From Triticum aestivum (lineage: Eukaryota > Streptophyta > Magnoliopsida > Poales > Poaceae), in the NCBI RefSeq assembly GCF_018294505.1, contig NC_057807.1, forward strand, positions 138,662,747-138,726,746: a DNA stretch of 64,000 nucleotides, read 5' to 3'. Shown here one piece after another: positions 21,581 through 30,352 of this stretch. Position 1 is the first letter of the stretch; the number at the start of each line of letters is the position of its first letter. Both the position numbers and the translations under genes were made by a program. The notes under the pieces are model-generated. The model was not told the origin of the DNA and did no database searches. It saw only the letters and a list, made by a program, of their open reading frames with translations.

Positions 21581-24299
21581 GGTCTGTGTCAGGAAACTAT
21601 TTCCTATTTCCTTTTTGTTTTTGCCTACTATGGAGCGTCTGTGGAGCACGTGTTTCACTTGCTGTAGCATAACCTGCAATCTAATCTATCCACTTCTTGA
21701 TTGTTGTGGTTGTAGCTTGCTCGCTTGCTCACTTGCTTGCTCGGAGTATTGCCAGATCTAAGCTCTACAAGGCTGGATTTTTGCTCGACCATGGCCCTTT
21801 CCCATGTGGCAGGGAGCTCCCCTGATTGATAGTTCAAAATTCAATATCACTTTTGCATTTAATTAAGGTGCAAACATGATTTCTTACACCTGTAAGTAAA
21901 CCAATATGTCAGATGCTTTTTTCAGGTGTATACTTGTTAGTCTCATTCATGGGGCACGATAGCCAATTCTTTCGTAAGTGCGTGGGAACAACCAAAATTG
22001 AAGTGAGAACAATATGCTTTCTTGCTATTCCATCTTAAAATTATATCTTGTTTTTAATAAGATTTTTGGAATCTTATTAATGAAAAATGTCTGCTTTGAA
22101 AATGCAAGTTATGTGCTAATCACAGAGATATGATTGACTTATGAAGAACAGATTGCCAAAGATGTGAATGTGATGAGTTATGTAGTTTTTGTACAAAAGA
22201 TTTCGGAAGAGAGTTGACTTAGTTGGTTCATTTTCTTGTCTGTAGTATAATCAGTCATGTATTGAGTGATTGACATAGTAATTTAGTAATTAAAAAAGGT
22301 CAAAAATTCCAGGAACTTTTCTAGAATCAAATATGATCAGGTATTGTACTTGTATAAAAAGTTTGGCCAAGGAGTGATTCTTGTTGACTTCTAGGCAAAA
22401 AAAACAAATTTTTGACGACAATATAACATGAATAGTACTTATATTTAGCATTTGTTGGCAAATCGCCGGATACAATGAAAGCCATTCCCTGTTTAATCTT
22501 TTTATATGAGTGCAATACTTGCTTATGTTTGATTTCATAAGTTCTGGGATTTTGGACTTGTTTGAATTACTAGACCATTTTTGAATATAGGAGGGTGTGG
22601 CATCCGAGGGCTCCTATTATATTTTCGGATTGACGTACCACTATTTTATGCTCATTGAGAATAGTAATGGCAGAGCTGGATATTTTCATTTGACGTGCGA
22701 AAGAGTACACGAGTGATAGTTGTGACATGCAACCCTCTTGCAAAAAAAAAATAGAACTCATGCGACCTTTTACCCTTGGGCTAAAAATATTTTTATTACG
22801 TAATAGGGACCTTTATTGTTCACTAAATCTTGTTTTTGTTTGAGGGCATGATAAAAGAGCTTGCTATGGTACGGTCAAAGTGATTGATTTTTTTGCGGGA
22901 ATCATAGGGTATTCATTTCACAGTAATAGTGTTACAATCTTCAGGGACTAGCTCACTGATACATGGTGGGGATTGATTTAACCAGCACTTTGTGTTATCC
23001 CCATTCCGATCGAAAGTCGCTAAACAATGAACAACTGCATTTTGAAAGCGGGAAATTTTAACTTTACTTCTATATCATTGTCACTAACGAAAATGGTGTG
23101 GTCTTTCATGTTCTTATTTTCCGAGACGCTATTTTTTTGGGTGAGGGGGGGGGGGGGGGGGGGGGGGGCTTGCTCTTATATTGTATACAAATACTATATT
23201 TGAAGTTACTTACATTCTCACTGGACTAATTCCCACGATAAGTAGCCTTGCGATACACAGCAATACATATGTACATTGCAAGTTTGGATTATTGCCATGG
23301 ATAGACACGTACATGGCAATTTGACAATATTTCCATGGTCACCACTAATAACACATATATATCCTTGATAGGTAATTTTGGATTGTTTCTAAAACTTGCC
23401 TATCTTGAAAATGGAAACCGCCTGTAATTCATCTCTTTGATAAGCATGCTCCGACTATTTCCGAAAACACTTGTGCACTCCATCTTTGTTTATATATATG
23501 TTTGGTCACATATGCATTAGGCAAGGTAGCGATTGTTGCATGTGTACTGACACCATGATATCCCATGACAACGGTTTAAGAAGGATGAGGTGGCCAGGGG
23601 TGGCAATAGTATTGTGAGTCCACGATAGGTGACAACATATAATTAATTGGTTACACATGTGTTGCACGTGCATGCTTACATGATGCATCAAGGGGGGTTG
23701 CGAGCTAGATGGACCATGGATAGAGGTGACGAGTTTGGATTGGGGAGGCCGAGAGGTAGATATAGGGGTTGGAAGAAGGTCGTTTAATGGTAAAAAAGAA
23801 ATCATCAATGCTGCCTGATGTGTATGAGAATCCTAAAGATATGTGTTATATACTATTGATGTGAAACCAATAGAATATGTATGCCCCGTTTCAATGCATG
23901 GGCAATTAACTATTTAATAGTAAAAAACTCATCAGCGCCTGATGTGCATAAGAATCGTAAAGATATGTGCTATATATAATTGATGTTGGACACCAAAATA
24001 TGTATGCCCCGTTGCAACGCACGGGCAATTAACTAGTTCACAAAAGAATTCATATTACGAACATTTTCCAGCCGTGAACTTTTTACTTATTATTTATTTT
24101 TATTTTTATGAACTGTTCAAATTTATGTTTTAAAAGTCATCGGTCAAGGTTTGGTGGACAACTGTCAAAAGTTTTTAAATTCATGAACATTTTTTTAAAG
24201 ATGCTCGCAAGAAGAAAAGAACCTAGCAATCAACCTAGCGATGCATCACTAGCGTCAACAATGAGCGAAAAGTGAGCTGCCAATAGCCCACGTACTGGG
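21581..24299. other. AT-rich intergenic stretch, no gene seen
   Basis: No supported coding region. It holds a run of 24 G at 23145-23168, and a roughly 115-bp direct duplication (about 23818-23912 and 23936-24034). Each copy of the duplication ends in GCCCCGTT(G/T)CAA(C/T)GCA(C/T)GGGCA followed by ATTAACTA, an inverted-repeat motif common near ends of Triticeae transposons. Confidence 0.5.
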
Positions 24300-24640
24300 C
24301 CCAACCTATTTTTATCCTAGTTGCAAGTCCAATACATCCCTAACATGCAATTGCGGGCCCATCTATTTTTCCTAGCTGCAAGTCCTTCCTCGAGACACAA
24401 CTGGAGACTGACCAAATTTTTTCCCCAGTTGCAAGTCCACTCTTGACACGCAATTGTGGAGGGGGCGGCCCATTTTGTTCCAGTTGCAACTCGATCCTCG
24501 ATACGCAACTTGGGTACCGACCCATTTTTGTCCCAGCTGCAAACTCATCCTCAACACACAACTGGGATCAATCCATTTTTGTCCTAGTTGCAAGTCCAGC
24601 TTCGACACGCAACTACATGCCCACAACGAGACTGCAATTA
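24300..24640. repeat. Hairpin-unit array, third block
   Basis: Units such as GTTGCAAGTCCAGCTTCGACACGCAAC with linkers containing CCATTTTTGTCC. They are variants of the units at 2072-5011, with GACACGCAAC instead of GACTCGCAAC. Probably the other subterminal region of the same or a related CACTA element. Confidence 0.6.
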
Positions 24641-25069
24641 GTGGCGGGAGGAGGATTACCAGGCAGTTGCATGTGCATATTTTTAAAATATATGATTTTT
24701 TTTATTTTTCTTATTTGTAGTAAAAAGTCATTAACAATTCCTTGAAATTATGAACTTTTTTAAAATCATGATTTTTTCAAAGTCATGTTTTAGTTACTTG
24801 TTTTAAAAAATCATGAACCTTTTCCAAAATTTGGACATTTTTTAATTTCACGAACATTTTTTTGTATTCACTAACTTTTCTGAATTAACGAACATTTTTT
24901 AATTTCCAAATTCCTTTCTAATTCACAAACTTTTAAAAAAAGTTGCAAATATTTCTATTTCACCAAAAAAATCATAGAAACTTTTTACCCCCTGTAGGGT
25001 GGACGGCAAGAAAACACAAAGTGGAAATAACAACAGCTACAATGGACAAGGGGAAAGAAAAAGTTTTGG
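24641..25069. other. AT-rich stretch with TGAAC/TTTTT motifs
   Basis: Homopolymer-rich text with repeated ATGAACTTTTT-like motifs; no gene. It resembles the A-rich GTTCATC array at 25600-26225 in the opposite strand sense. Confidence 0.4.
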
Positions 25070-25310
25070 CTAGAATTGAGTCGTGTCAAGCTACACCTAC
25101 AGGGGGTAGTTGTGCGATCTTCGTTCAATGGAAGGAGATGTTCCCATCGTCTACGAGGCGCCTGCGGTGACTTTGTCAATCTCAAGATGCTATGCCGGCT
25201 CAACCTGTCGAAGGTGCTCTCTGGGGATAGGGTGTGCGTGCATGCATTAATAGGGATGAGTGTATGCTTGTTATGTGAGTGGCTTTGATGGTAGTATGTT
25301 TTAAGAAAGA
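25070..25310 (+). mobile_element. Probable 3' end of a non-LTR retroelement
   Basis: The text around TTTGTCAATCTCAAGATG, GGTGCTCTCTGGGGATAGGG and GGGATGAGTGTATGC resembles, from memory, a 3' terminus repeated many times in Triticeae genomes. It is followed by an A-rich end (AAGAAAGAAGAAGAAAAAG). No ORF with RT motifs is present. Weak assignment. Confidence 0.3.
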
Positions 25311-25444
25311 AGAAGAAAAAGTTGCTCGTTGATTAATAGATAAGTGAGAGATGTAGAGTGCTTAATTACTAGAGGAGGTAATTAGCCATGTGACTAAACG
25401 TGTTGACTAGCAAAAAACGCAGGGGGAAAATTCCCCAAAAATGG

Positions 25445-25525
25445 CTGTCACAGGATTCCGAACTCAGGACGTTCACTCCACGTCCTTGCCCTCTAATCAC
25501 TGCACCTACAGGCCATCAGGGATTT
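25445..25525 (-). repeat. tRNA-like (A-box/B-box) sequence
   Basis: On the minus strand a box-B-like GAGTTCGGAATCC lies about 35 nt after a box-A-like GGTGCAGTGATTAGAGG. It does not fold into a convincing tRNA by eye, so it is more likely a tRNA-derived repeat than a tRNA gene. Confidence 0.25.
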
Positions 25526-25599
25526 CGGACGGCTTGAAACACATAATAACACTATCGCGCCGTATTTGTTGCACATAACCACTTTTTTTGCAAAACAAA

Positions 25600-26225
25600 T
25601 CGTGATAAGAAAACATTTATGGATTTTGAAAACATTCATCATTTCTGAAGAAACGTTGGTGAACTTGAAAAAAGTTCACCGACTTTCAAAAATTGTTCAT
25701 CAAATTTGCAAAAAAGTTCATAGTTTTTTTAAATGATCGAATTTCAAAAAAGTTCATCAAAATTGAAAAAAAATATTCATGGATTTAAAAATCACAATTG
25801 ACACAAATGATAAAGTTCATCAAATTAAAAAAAGGTCATCATCAATTTTTAAAAAAGCTCATTGAATTTTAAAAAAAAGTTCATCAAATATGAAAAAAGT
25901 TCATCAAATATGAAAAAAGTTCATCTAATTTGAAAAAAAGTTCACCGAATTCGAAAAATAATTCAGCTCGTTTGAAACAAGTTCATTGAATTTTGAAAAG
26001 ATTCACGGAATTCAAAATAAAAGTTTACCAAATTCAGAAAAGGTCATCGAATTCAGAAAAAGTTCATTGAATTCTGAAAAAAGTTCATCAAAATTTAAAA
26101 AGTTCACCTAATCTGAAAAAAATTCATCGAATTTGAAAAAAAAAGTTCATCAAATTTGATAAAAAATCATCAATTTTAAATAAGAAAGTCATTGATTTGA
26201 TAAAAGTTCACGAAACCTAGGAAGA
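25600..26225. repeat. Degenerate A-rich GTTCATC array
   Basis: About 25-30 irregular units of roughly 20 bp built on AAAAAAGTTCATC(G/A)AATTTG. Such arrays occur inside Triticeae CACTA elements (from memory). Followed by a purine-rich tail (26220-26300). No gene. Confidence 0.7.
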
Positions 26226-26357
26226 ATAAAAAGAAAAGGACGAAAAAGAAAATAGAAAAACGAAAACAGAAAAACACAAACAGAAGAAACAAGGAAAGAA
26301 GAAAAGACATAAATATATGATCGCGGTGGTTACTGCAGCTTCCTACTACTCCTATTA

Positions 26358-27222
26358 GAGCATCTCGAACAGCCGCGTTATAACGCCGCGCGCAAAAAAC
26401 TTTTTAGCGCGCGCGCTGTGGCTGGTTTTGCGCGCCCGCCTGCGCTGGCTTCAGCAGCCGCGTCATAATGCACAGCGCGCGCGCCGTTCCAGCAGAGTGC
26501 AAAAATACAGCGCGCGCGACTCGCCGGGCATTTTGCATATATGGATATTTTGGACAAAAATAAACATGTAAAATTTGACACAAACAAGTTGATGAACGCC
26601 CTGCAAGCTTTTTCCCACTCGCCATGCCGGAGCCGTCCGCCGCCTTGTTGTTTTTCGCGGATGTTTTGCCCTTCTTCACCCGCGCCGCATTGGGTACCTT
26701 CTTCGACGGTGCGGCGGCGGCACGGGATGGCGCCGGCGCGACGCCACCCGGCGCCGGCGCCGTAGTCATCCGCGGCGGCAAGAAGAGGCTGCGCGCGAGG
26801 CCGACGCTCGGCGGAGCTCCGGCGGTGGCGACGCCAGCGCTCGCCGCGCTAGGGTTTCCGGCGGCGGCTGCGGCTGCGGCGGCGGCGGGGGGGGGGGGGG
26901 GGGGGTCGCGGATGTACAGTGGGGTGAGCGGGGCATCGGTGTGCGCGTCCATGGCGGGGGGCAGGGCGCCGGCGCCGGCGCGCGCGGGGCGTAGGACGAG
27001 GAGAGGGAGAGAGTGCTGGCGCGAGCGCTCGAGTGTGCCGCGCGCTGTACCTGGCGCTCCAAATACACCGCGCGGATAAGTGTTTTTGACCGCGCGTCCA
27101 ACCCGTTATCGCGCGCGCGCCGTTTTTGCGCGCCCGCTTGAGCGAGCCGCCGCGTTGTGCGCGCGCTAAAAAGGTCTATTTTGCGACGCGGCGGTAGTTT
27201 AGCGCGGCTGTTGGAGATGCTC
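26358..27222. mobile_element. PIF/Harbinger-like deletion derivative
   Basis: Ends GAGCATCTCGAACAGCCGCG and, inverted at the right, GAGCATCTCCAACAGCCGCG; flanked by TTA on both sides (26355-26357 and 27223-27225), the TWA duplication of PIF/Harbinger. The 865-bp interior is GC-rich and keeps the first exon of an ORF on the minus strand. Subterminal GCGCGC tracts are extensive. A run of 19 G lies at 26887-26905. Confidence 0.8.
26530..26952 (-). pseudogene. N-terminal exon of a Harbinger-type ORF, truncated
   Basis: Minus-strand ATG at 26950-26952 opens a Pro/Ala-rich frame with TPLYIRDPPPPPP, a poly-Ala run encoded next to the G19 tract, then a Lys-rich region (KKVPNAARVKKGKTSAKNNK). From memory this resembles the N-terminus of the MYB-like ORF1 of grass Harbinger elements. 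No MYB domain or DDE transposase remains. After about 26530 the frame runs into subterminal sequence. Confidence 0.45.
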
Positions 27223-27225
27223 TTA

Positions 27226-27494
27226 AACAGGAGGTACGCTGTTCGACTCCAAGTTGTAGTGTATATTATTTTTTTGAGAAGAAGAACTAGCGTATATTTT
27301 TGCAAATAGGATCCAGCGTAAACACGGCTGCTTGTATCAAAGGAGAAAGAAACAAACAAGAGAACGACATGGCGGGCTAGTGGGGCGCTGACCTTTTGCT
27401 GATATTGTCGTGTTAGATGTCAGGTTTTCTCACATCTAGATGTAATATAATCGAACCCTTAATACGATATATAGAATAGATAGATAGATAGGTA
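27226..27494. other. Short intergenic stretch
   Basis: No gene. Contains a GATA microsatellite (TAGATAGATAGATAGG, about 27474-27492) immediately before the Stowaway MITE. Confidence 0.5.
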
Positions 27495-27708
27495 CTACCT
27501 CTGTCCTCGTTTACCCTTCGCATTTTGTGCCAAATTTTAAATATAGATTTAACTAAGAAAATAATAATGCATGGCACAAAAAAATATCACTGAAAATTAT
27601 GTTCAAATACGAATCTAATGGTATAATTTTTGATTATTTCCTTAATTAAATCTATGGTCAAATTTGATGCAAAATACTAAAAGGACCAATAAACTAAGAC
27701 GAAGGTAG
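27495..27708. mobile_element. Stowaway-type MITE (Tc1/Mariner)
   Basis: Ends CTACCTCTGTCC and, inverted, CTACCTTCGTC; flanked by TA on both sides (27493-27494 and 27709-27710). 214 bp, AT-rich, with an internal inverted repeat around TTAATTAAATCTATGGTCAAATTTGA. Typical size and ends for Stowaway. Confidence 0.88.
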
Positions 27709-27793
27709 TAGAAGAGCTAGTTAGTTATTTTGATTATTTTTCTATTTAATATGTAATGTCGTCAGCTAACGGTCCACGCATTTGTGTGCAAAA

Positions 27794-27923
27794 CATGCAT
27801 GCAAATTGTTCCCGACTGAAAGCTGGCCGCAAGAGACCCCTACCTCAGCGAATGCTTTTAGTCGATAAAGCTCTCAATATTTTCCGCAAAAGAAAATCAT
27901 TAATGATCCAAGATTGCATGCAT
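27794..27923. promoter_or_regulatory. RY (CATGCA) motifs upstream of the peptide gene
   Basis: CATGCATGCA at 27794-27803 and GCATGCAT at 27916-27923. RY repeats bind B3 factors of the ABI3/FUS3/LEC2 group in seed gene promoters. They lie about 1.3 kb upstream of the ATG at 29241, because the 1.09-kb inverted-repeat element sits between; without it they would be within about 350 bp. Function is inference; the motif also occurs by chance. Confidence 0.35.
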
Positions 27924-27955
27924 ATACATATAGTGGATGCTTATCTCAATCAATA

Positions 27956-29045
27956 GGACGTCGATAACTGCCACACGTGTGGCAGGAAAGGAGATGCACC
28001 ACACGTCTCTAATGCAAATAGATTGCCATGTCATCGCATGTATGCTTGCGAGAATCTTTTCGGATTTTCAGTTTTTAAAATGTTTTATCTCTTTAATGAA
28101 AAATCCGATTGAAGATCCGTTTTCACCATTAAATCTCTCGCGACGAGATCTTCAAAACTAGATCTCATATCGATATATTTCGCGAAAAAAAATTGGTTAA
28201 AAGTTGCCATGTCTATTCTACATGAATTGCCATGATATTTACACTGCAGTTGCCATGATATGTTTGCATATCGCCCACACGCCTCTGTCACTACTCATTT
28301 TGTCACGTATGAATAGATGACATCAGCAAAAATCTTTTTGGTTTTCGGCTTAAAAATGTTTTATCTCCTAAATAAAAAAGCGAACTAAAAATCCGTTTTC
28401 ACCATTAAATTCGTCTCGACGAGATCTTCAAAACTTGACCCCATGTTGATATGTTTCGACGAATTTTTTTTGCCCAGAAGTTGCCATGTTGTTTACACTA
28501 TAGTTGCCATAGTGCTTAAAGTAAAGTTGTCATGTGGCAATTTTAGTTTGTAGATCATGGCAATTTTAGTTTTTTTATGATGACAATTCCAGTATGACCA
28601 TGAAAATATTTTTTCATTGAACCATGGCAATTTTAAGTGCATGTATCATGTCAATTTTAGTTTATGGTGCATGGCAAGTCTAGTTTCTTAATTCTCCATT
28701 TTATAATATGTTAAAATTACTTTTAAATGTAAAAGAAAATACTTGAAACATATCATGGCAACTTCAGTATAAATATCATGGCAATTCATGTGCAATAGAC
28801 ATGACAACTTTTAACAAAAAAAAAATTCGCCGAAATATATCGATATGAGATCTAGTTTTGAAGCTCGTCGCGAGGAATTTAATGGTGAAAATGGATCTTC
28901 AATCGGATTTTTCATTTAAGAGATAAAATATTTTAAAAACTGAAAATCCGAAAAGATTCTCATGCGATGACGTGGCAATCTATTTGCATTAGAGACGTGT
29001 GGTGCGTCTTCTTTCCTGCCACACGTGTGGCAGTTATCCACGTCC
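27956..29045. mobile_element. Long terminal inverted repeat element
   Basis: Left arm starts GGACGTCGATAACTGCCACA; the right arm, inverted, starts GGACGTGGATAACTGCCACA. The arms match for about 300 bp, including TTAGAGACGTGTGG, GAAAATCCG and a series of TTGCCATG motifs, so the transcript would fold into one long hairpin. ATA flanks both ends (27953-27955 and 29046-29048), a possible 3-bp duplication. A third, diverged copy of the arm core lies inside (about 28339-28445). No transposase. Superfamily uncertain (Mutator-like or other foldback). Confidence 0.8.
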
Positions 29046-29147
29046 ATATTATATATGCAAAAATCTTGACATTAATGAGCGTATATTTCTTGCGCTTGCA
29101 ATCTTTGGAGTACATTAATGAACATTTAATATATTTCAACCTCTTGC

Positions 29148-29155
29148 TATTTATA
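29148..29155 (+). promoter_or_regulatory. TATA box of the cysteine-rich peptide gene
   Basis: TATTTATA within CTATTTATAGA, 86 bp upstream of the ATG. This predicts a start site near 29180 and a 5' leader of about 60 nt. It lies about 100 bp right of the inverted-repeat element. Confidence 0.6.
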
Positions 29156-29240
29156 GACTTGCCATTCCTGCCTGCCACATTTGAAGTCTTACTGAGACCT
29201 TACACTCGACTAGAGCCGAGTTTTTCAGGAGATACTCAAT

Positions 29241-29706
29241 ATGAGAGGGAGCAACCTAGTGCAGGCAACGACGATATTCTTCATCGGATGCCTTGTCGTG
29301 TGTGTCCAGTGTACGTGCATATCTTTGTCATTATCATCTTGTGTTAATTTTTTACCTTCGATTTTCCGAAAAGTACTTACATATGCGCATGTGCTATTGC
29401 ATATACTAATGTTAAATACAATATCTAGGTGGTCTTGATGCTACTGAAACGGTGGTCAAACAAGATGGCCGTGCGGCCAATACAAGTACTGACGCTACCG
29501 TTGTCAACTCAGCGTCTGTAGGCGACAGCAAGATAACTGTCAAATTTTGCATCCAGCATTTGGGATGCCATCTTTCAGATGGGTACCGTGGTACGTGCTA
29601 CTGCTGCCAGAAAGATGAGATCGAGTGTTTCAGGACGCGGAGTGAGTGTCAGGACATCTGCCCTACGTGCAACCCTAAATGCCCACCTCCATCGGGGTCT
29701 CTATGA
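29241..29706 (+). CDS. Secreted cysteine-rich peptide, MEG/ESF1-like
   Basis: Two exons: 29241-29310 and 29429-29706, with an intron of 118 nt (donor AGT/GTACGT, acceptor ATATCTAG, phase 1). Joined length 115 aa. Exon 1 encodes a signal peptide (basic start MRGS, hydrophobic TTIFFIGCLVVCVQ); cleavage is likely around residues 23-28. After a Thr/Val/Asp-rich propeptide-like stretch, a C-terminal domain of ten Cys begins at KFC: C-x5-C, then GTCYCC, ECF.TRSECQ..C and TCNPKCPP. The CYCC...C(F/Y).T..EC...C pattern is that of grass MEG and Arabidopsis ESF1 peptides, which act as secreted signals in seed development (from memory). TATA box, leader, stop and polyadenylation signal are all in place, with no frame damage. 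It is the only host gene I can support. Could also belong to another cysteine-rich peptide class. Confidence 0.75.
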
Positions 29707-29740
29707 TAGAATTTCAGGCTCGAACAAATTGTCCATTGGT

Positions 29741-29746
29741 AATAAA
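29741..29746 (+). terminator. Polyadenylation signal of the peptide gene
   Basis: AATAAA 35 bp after the stop codon at 29704-29706. The Tat-type LTR begins about 50 bp further on, so the 3' end of the gene was just spared. Confidence 0.55.
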
Positions 29747-29794
29747 ATGAACCTAATTTGGTTTCGGCAACTGGCTCTGTCGTGGGATCAGATT

Positions 29795-30340
29795 TGACAA
29801 TAGAGATAGGGGATACATAGGAGAGGCAGAGTCCTACCTACGGCAAGGTTGTACGCTCAGTTTTACGAGTTCAGGCCCCTCGTGGAGAAGGTAACAACCC
29901 TACGTCTTGGTGCCTCGGAGGCTTGTCGATTGGAGGATGAAGTTACAGGGGATGCGAACCCTTCTGCAAGAGGGGAGGGTAGTTTATATAGAGTACGCCG
30001 ACCCCTCGTGGCCTTCAGTTACACAGGGGTTCAATGAGCGAATAAAGTCACGTATGTTACTGGTAACGCTTGCGTTTAATGGGCTTTATGGTGACGGAGT
30101 GAATGGCCGACCGTTGCTATCTACAGGTGACCTTAGGCCTTCTGTTTTCCGAGTGAGATAATGACGGTCGAGTGAAATTGGGATATCCGAGTGGATCATC
30201 TGTCGAGTAGATTGCAATTCATGAGGATTTCGGTCGGTATCTTCTGTTTAACTTTGTAGGCGTCAGCCTCTTGTGTGATATCCTTGGAAAGGGCATATAG
30301 GTCAGGCCTAAGACCTTACCCTAGGTACATGTCACTGTCA
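29795..30340 (-). repeat. 3' LTR of the Tat element
   Basis: On the plus strand it begins TGACAATAG and ends CACTGTCA, giving a TGACA/TGTCA inverted repeat. Directly right (30341-30352) TTAGCCCCCGAA is, on the minus strand, a polypurine tract TTCGGGGGCTAA as expected before a 3' LTR. The left boundary is inferred from the inverted repeat and could be off by some tens of bases, because the second LTR is missing. Confidence 0.65.
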
Positions 30341-30352
30341 TTAGCCCCCGAA
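30341..30352 (-). other. Polypurine tract of the Tat element
   Basis: Minus-strand TTCGGGGGCTAA abutting the LTR at 30340. This is the plus-strand cDNA primer site of the element. Confidence 0.6.

Noticed and set aside
25600..26225. Open frames in the A-rich GTTCATC array
   Set aside because: Low-complexity periodic sequence; frames are short and meaningless.
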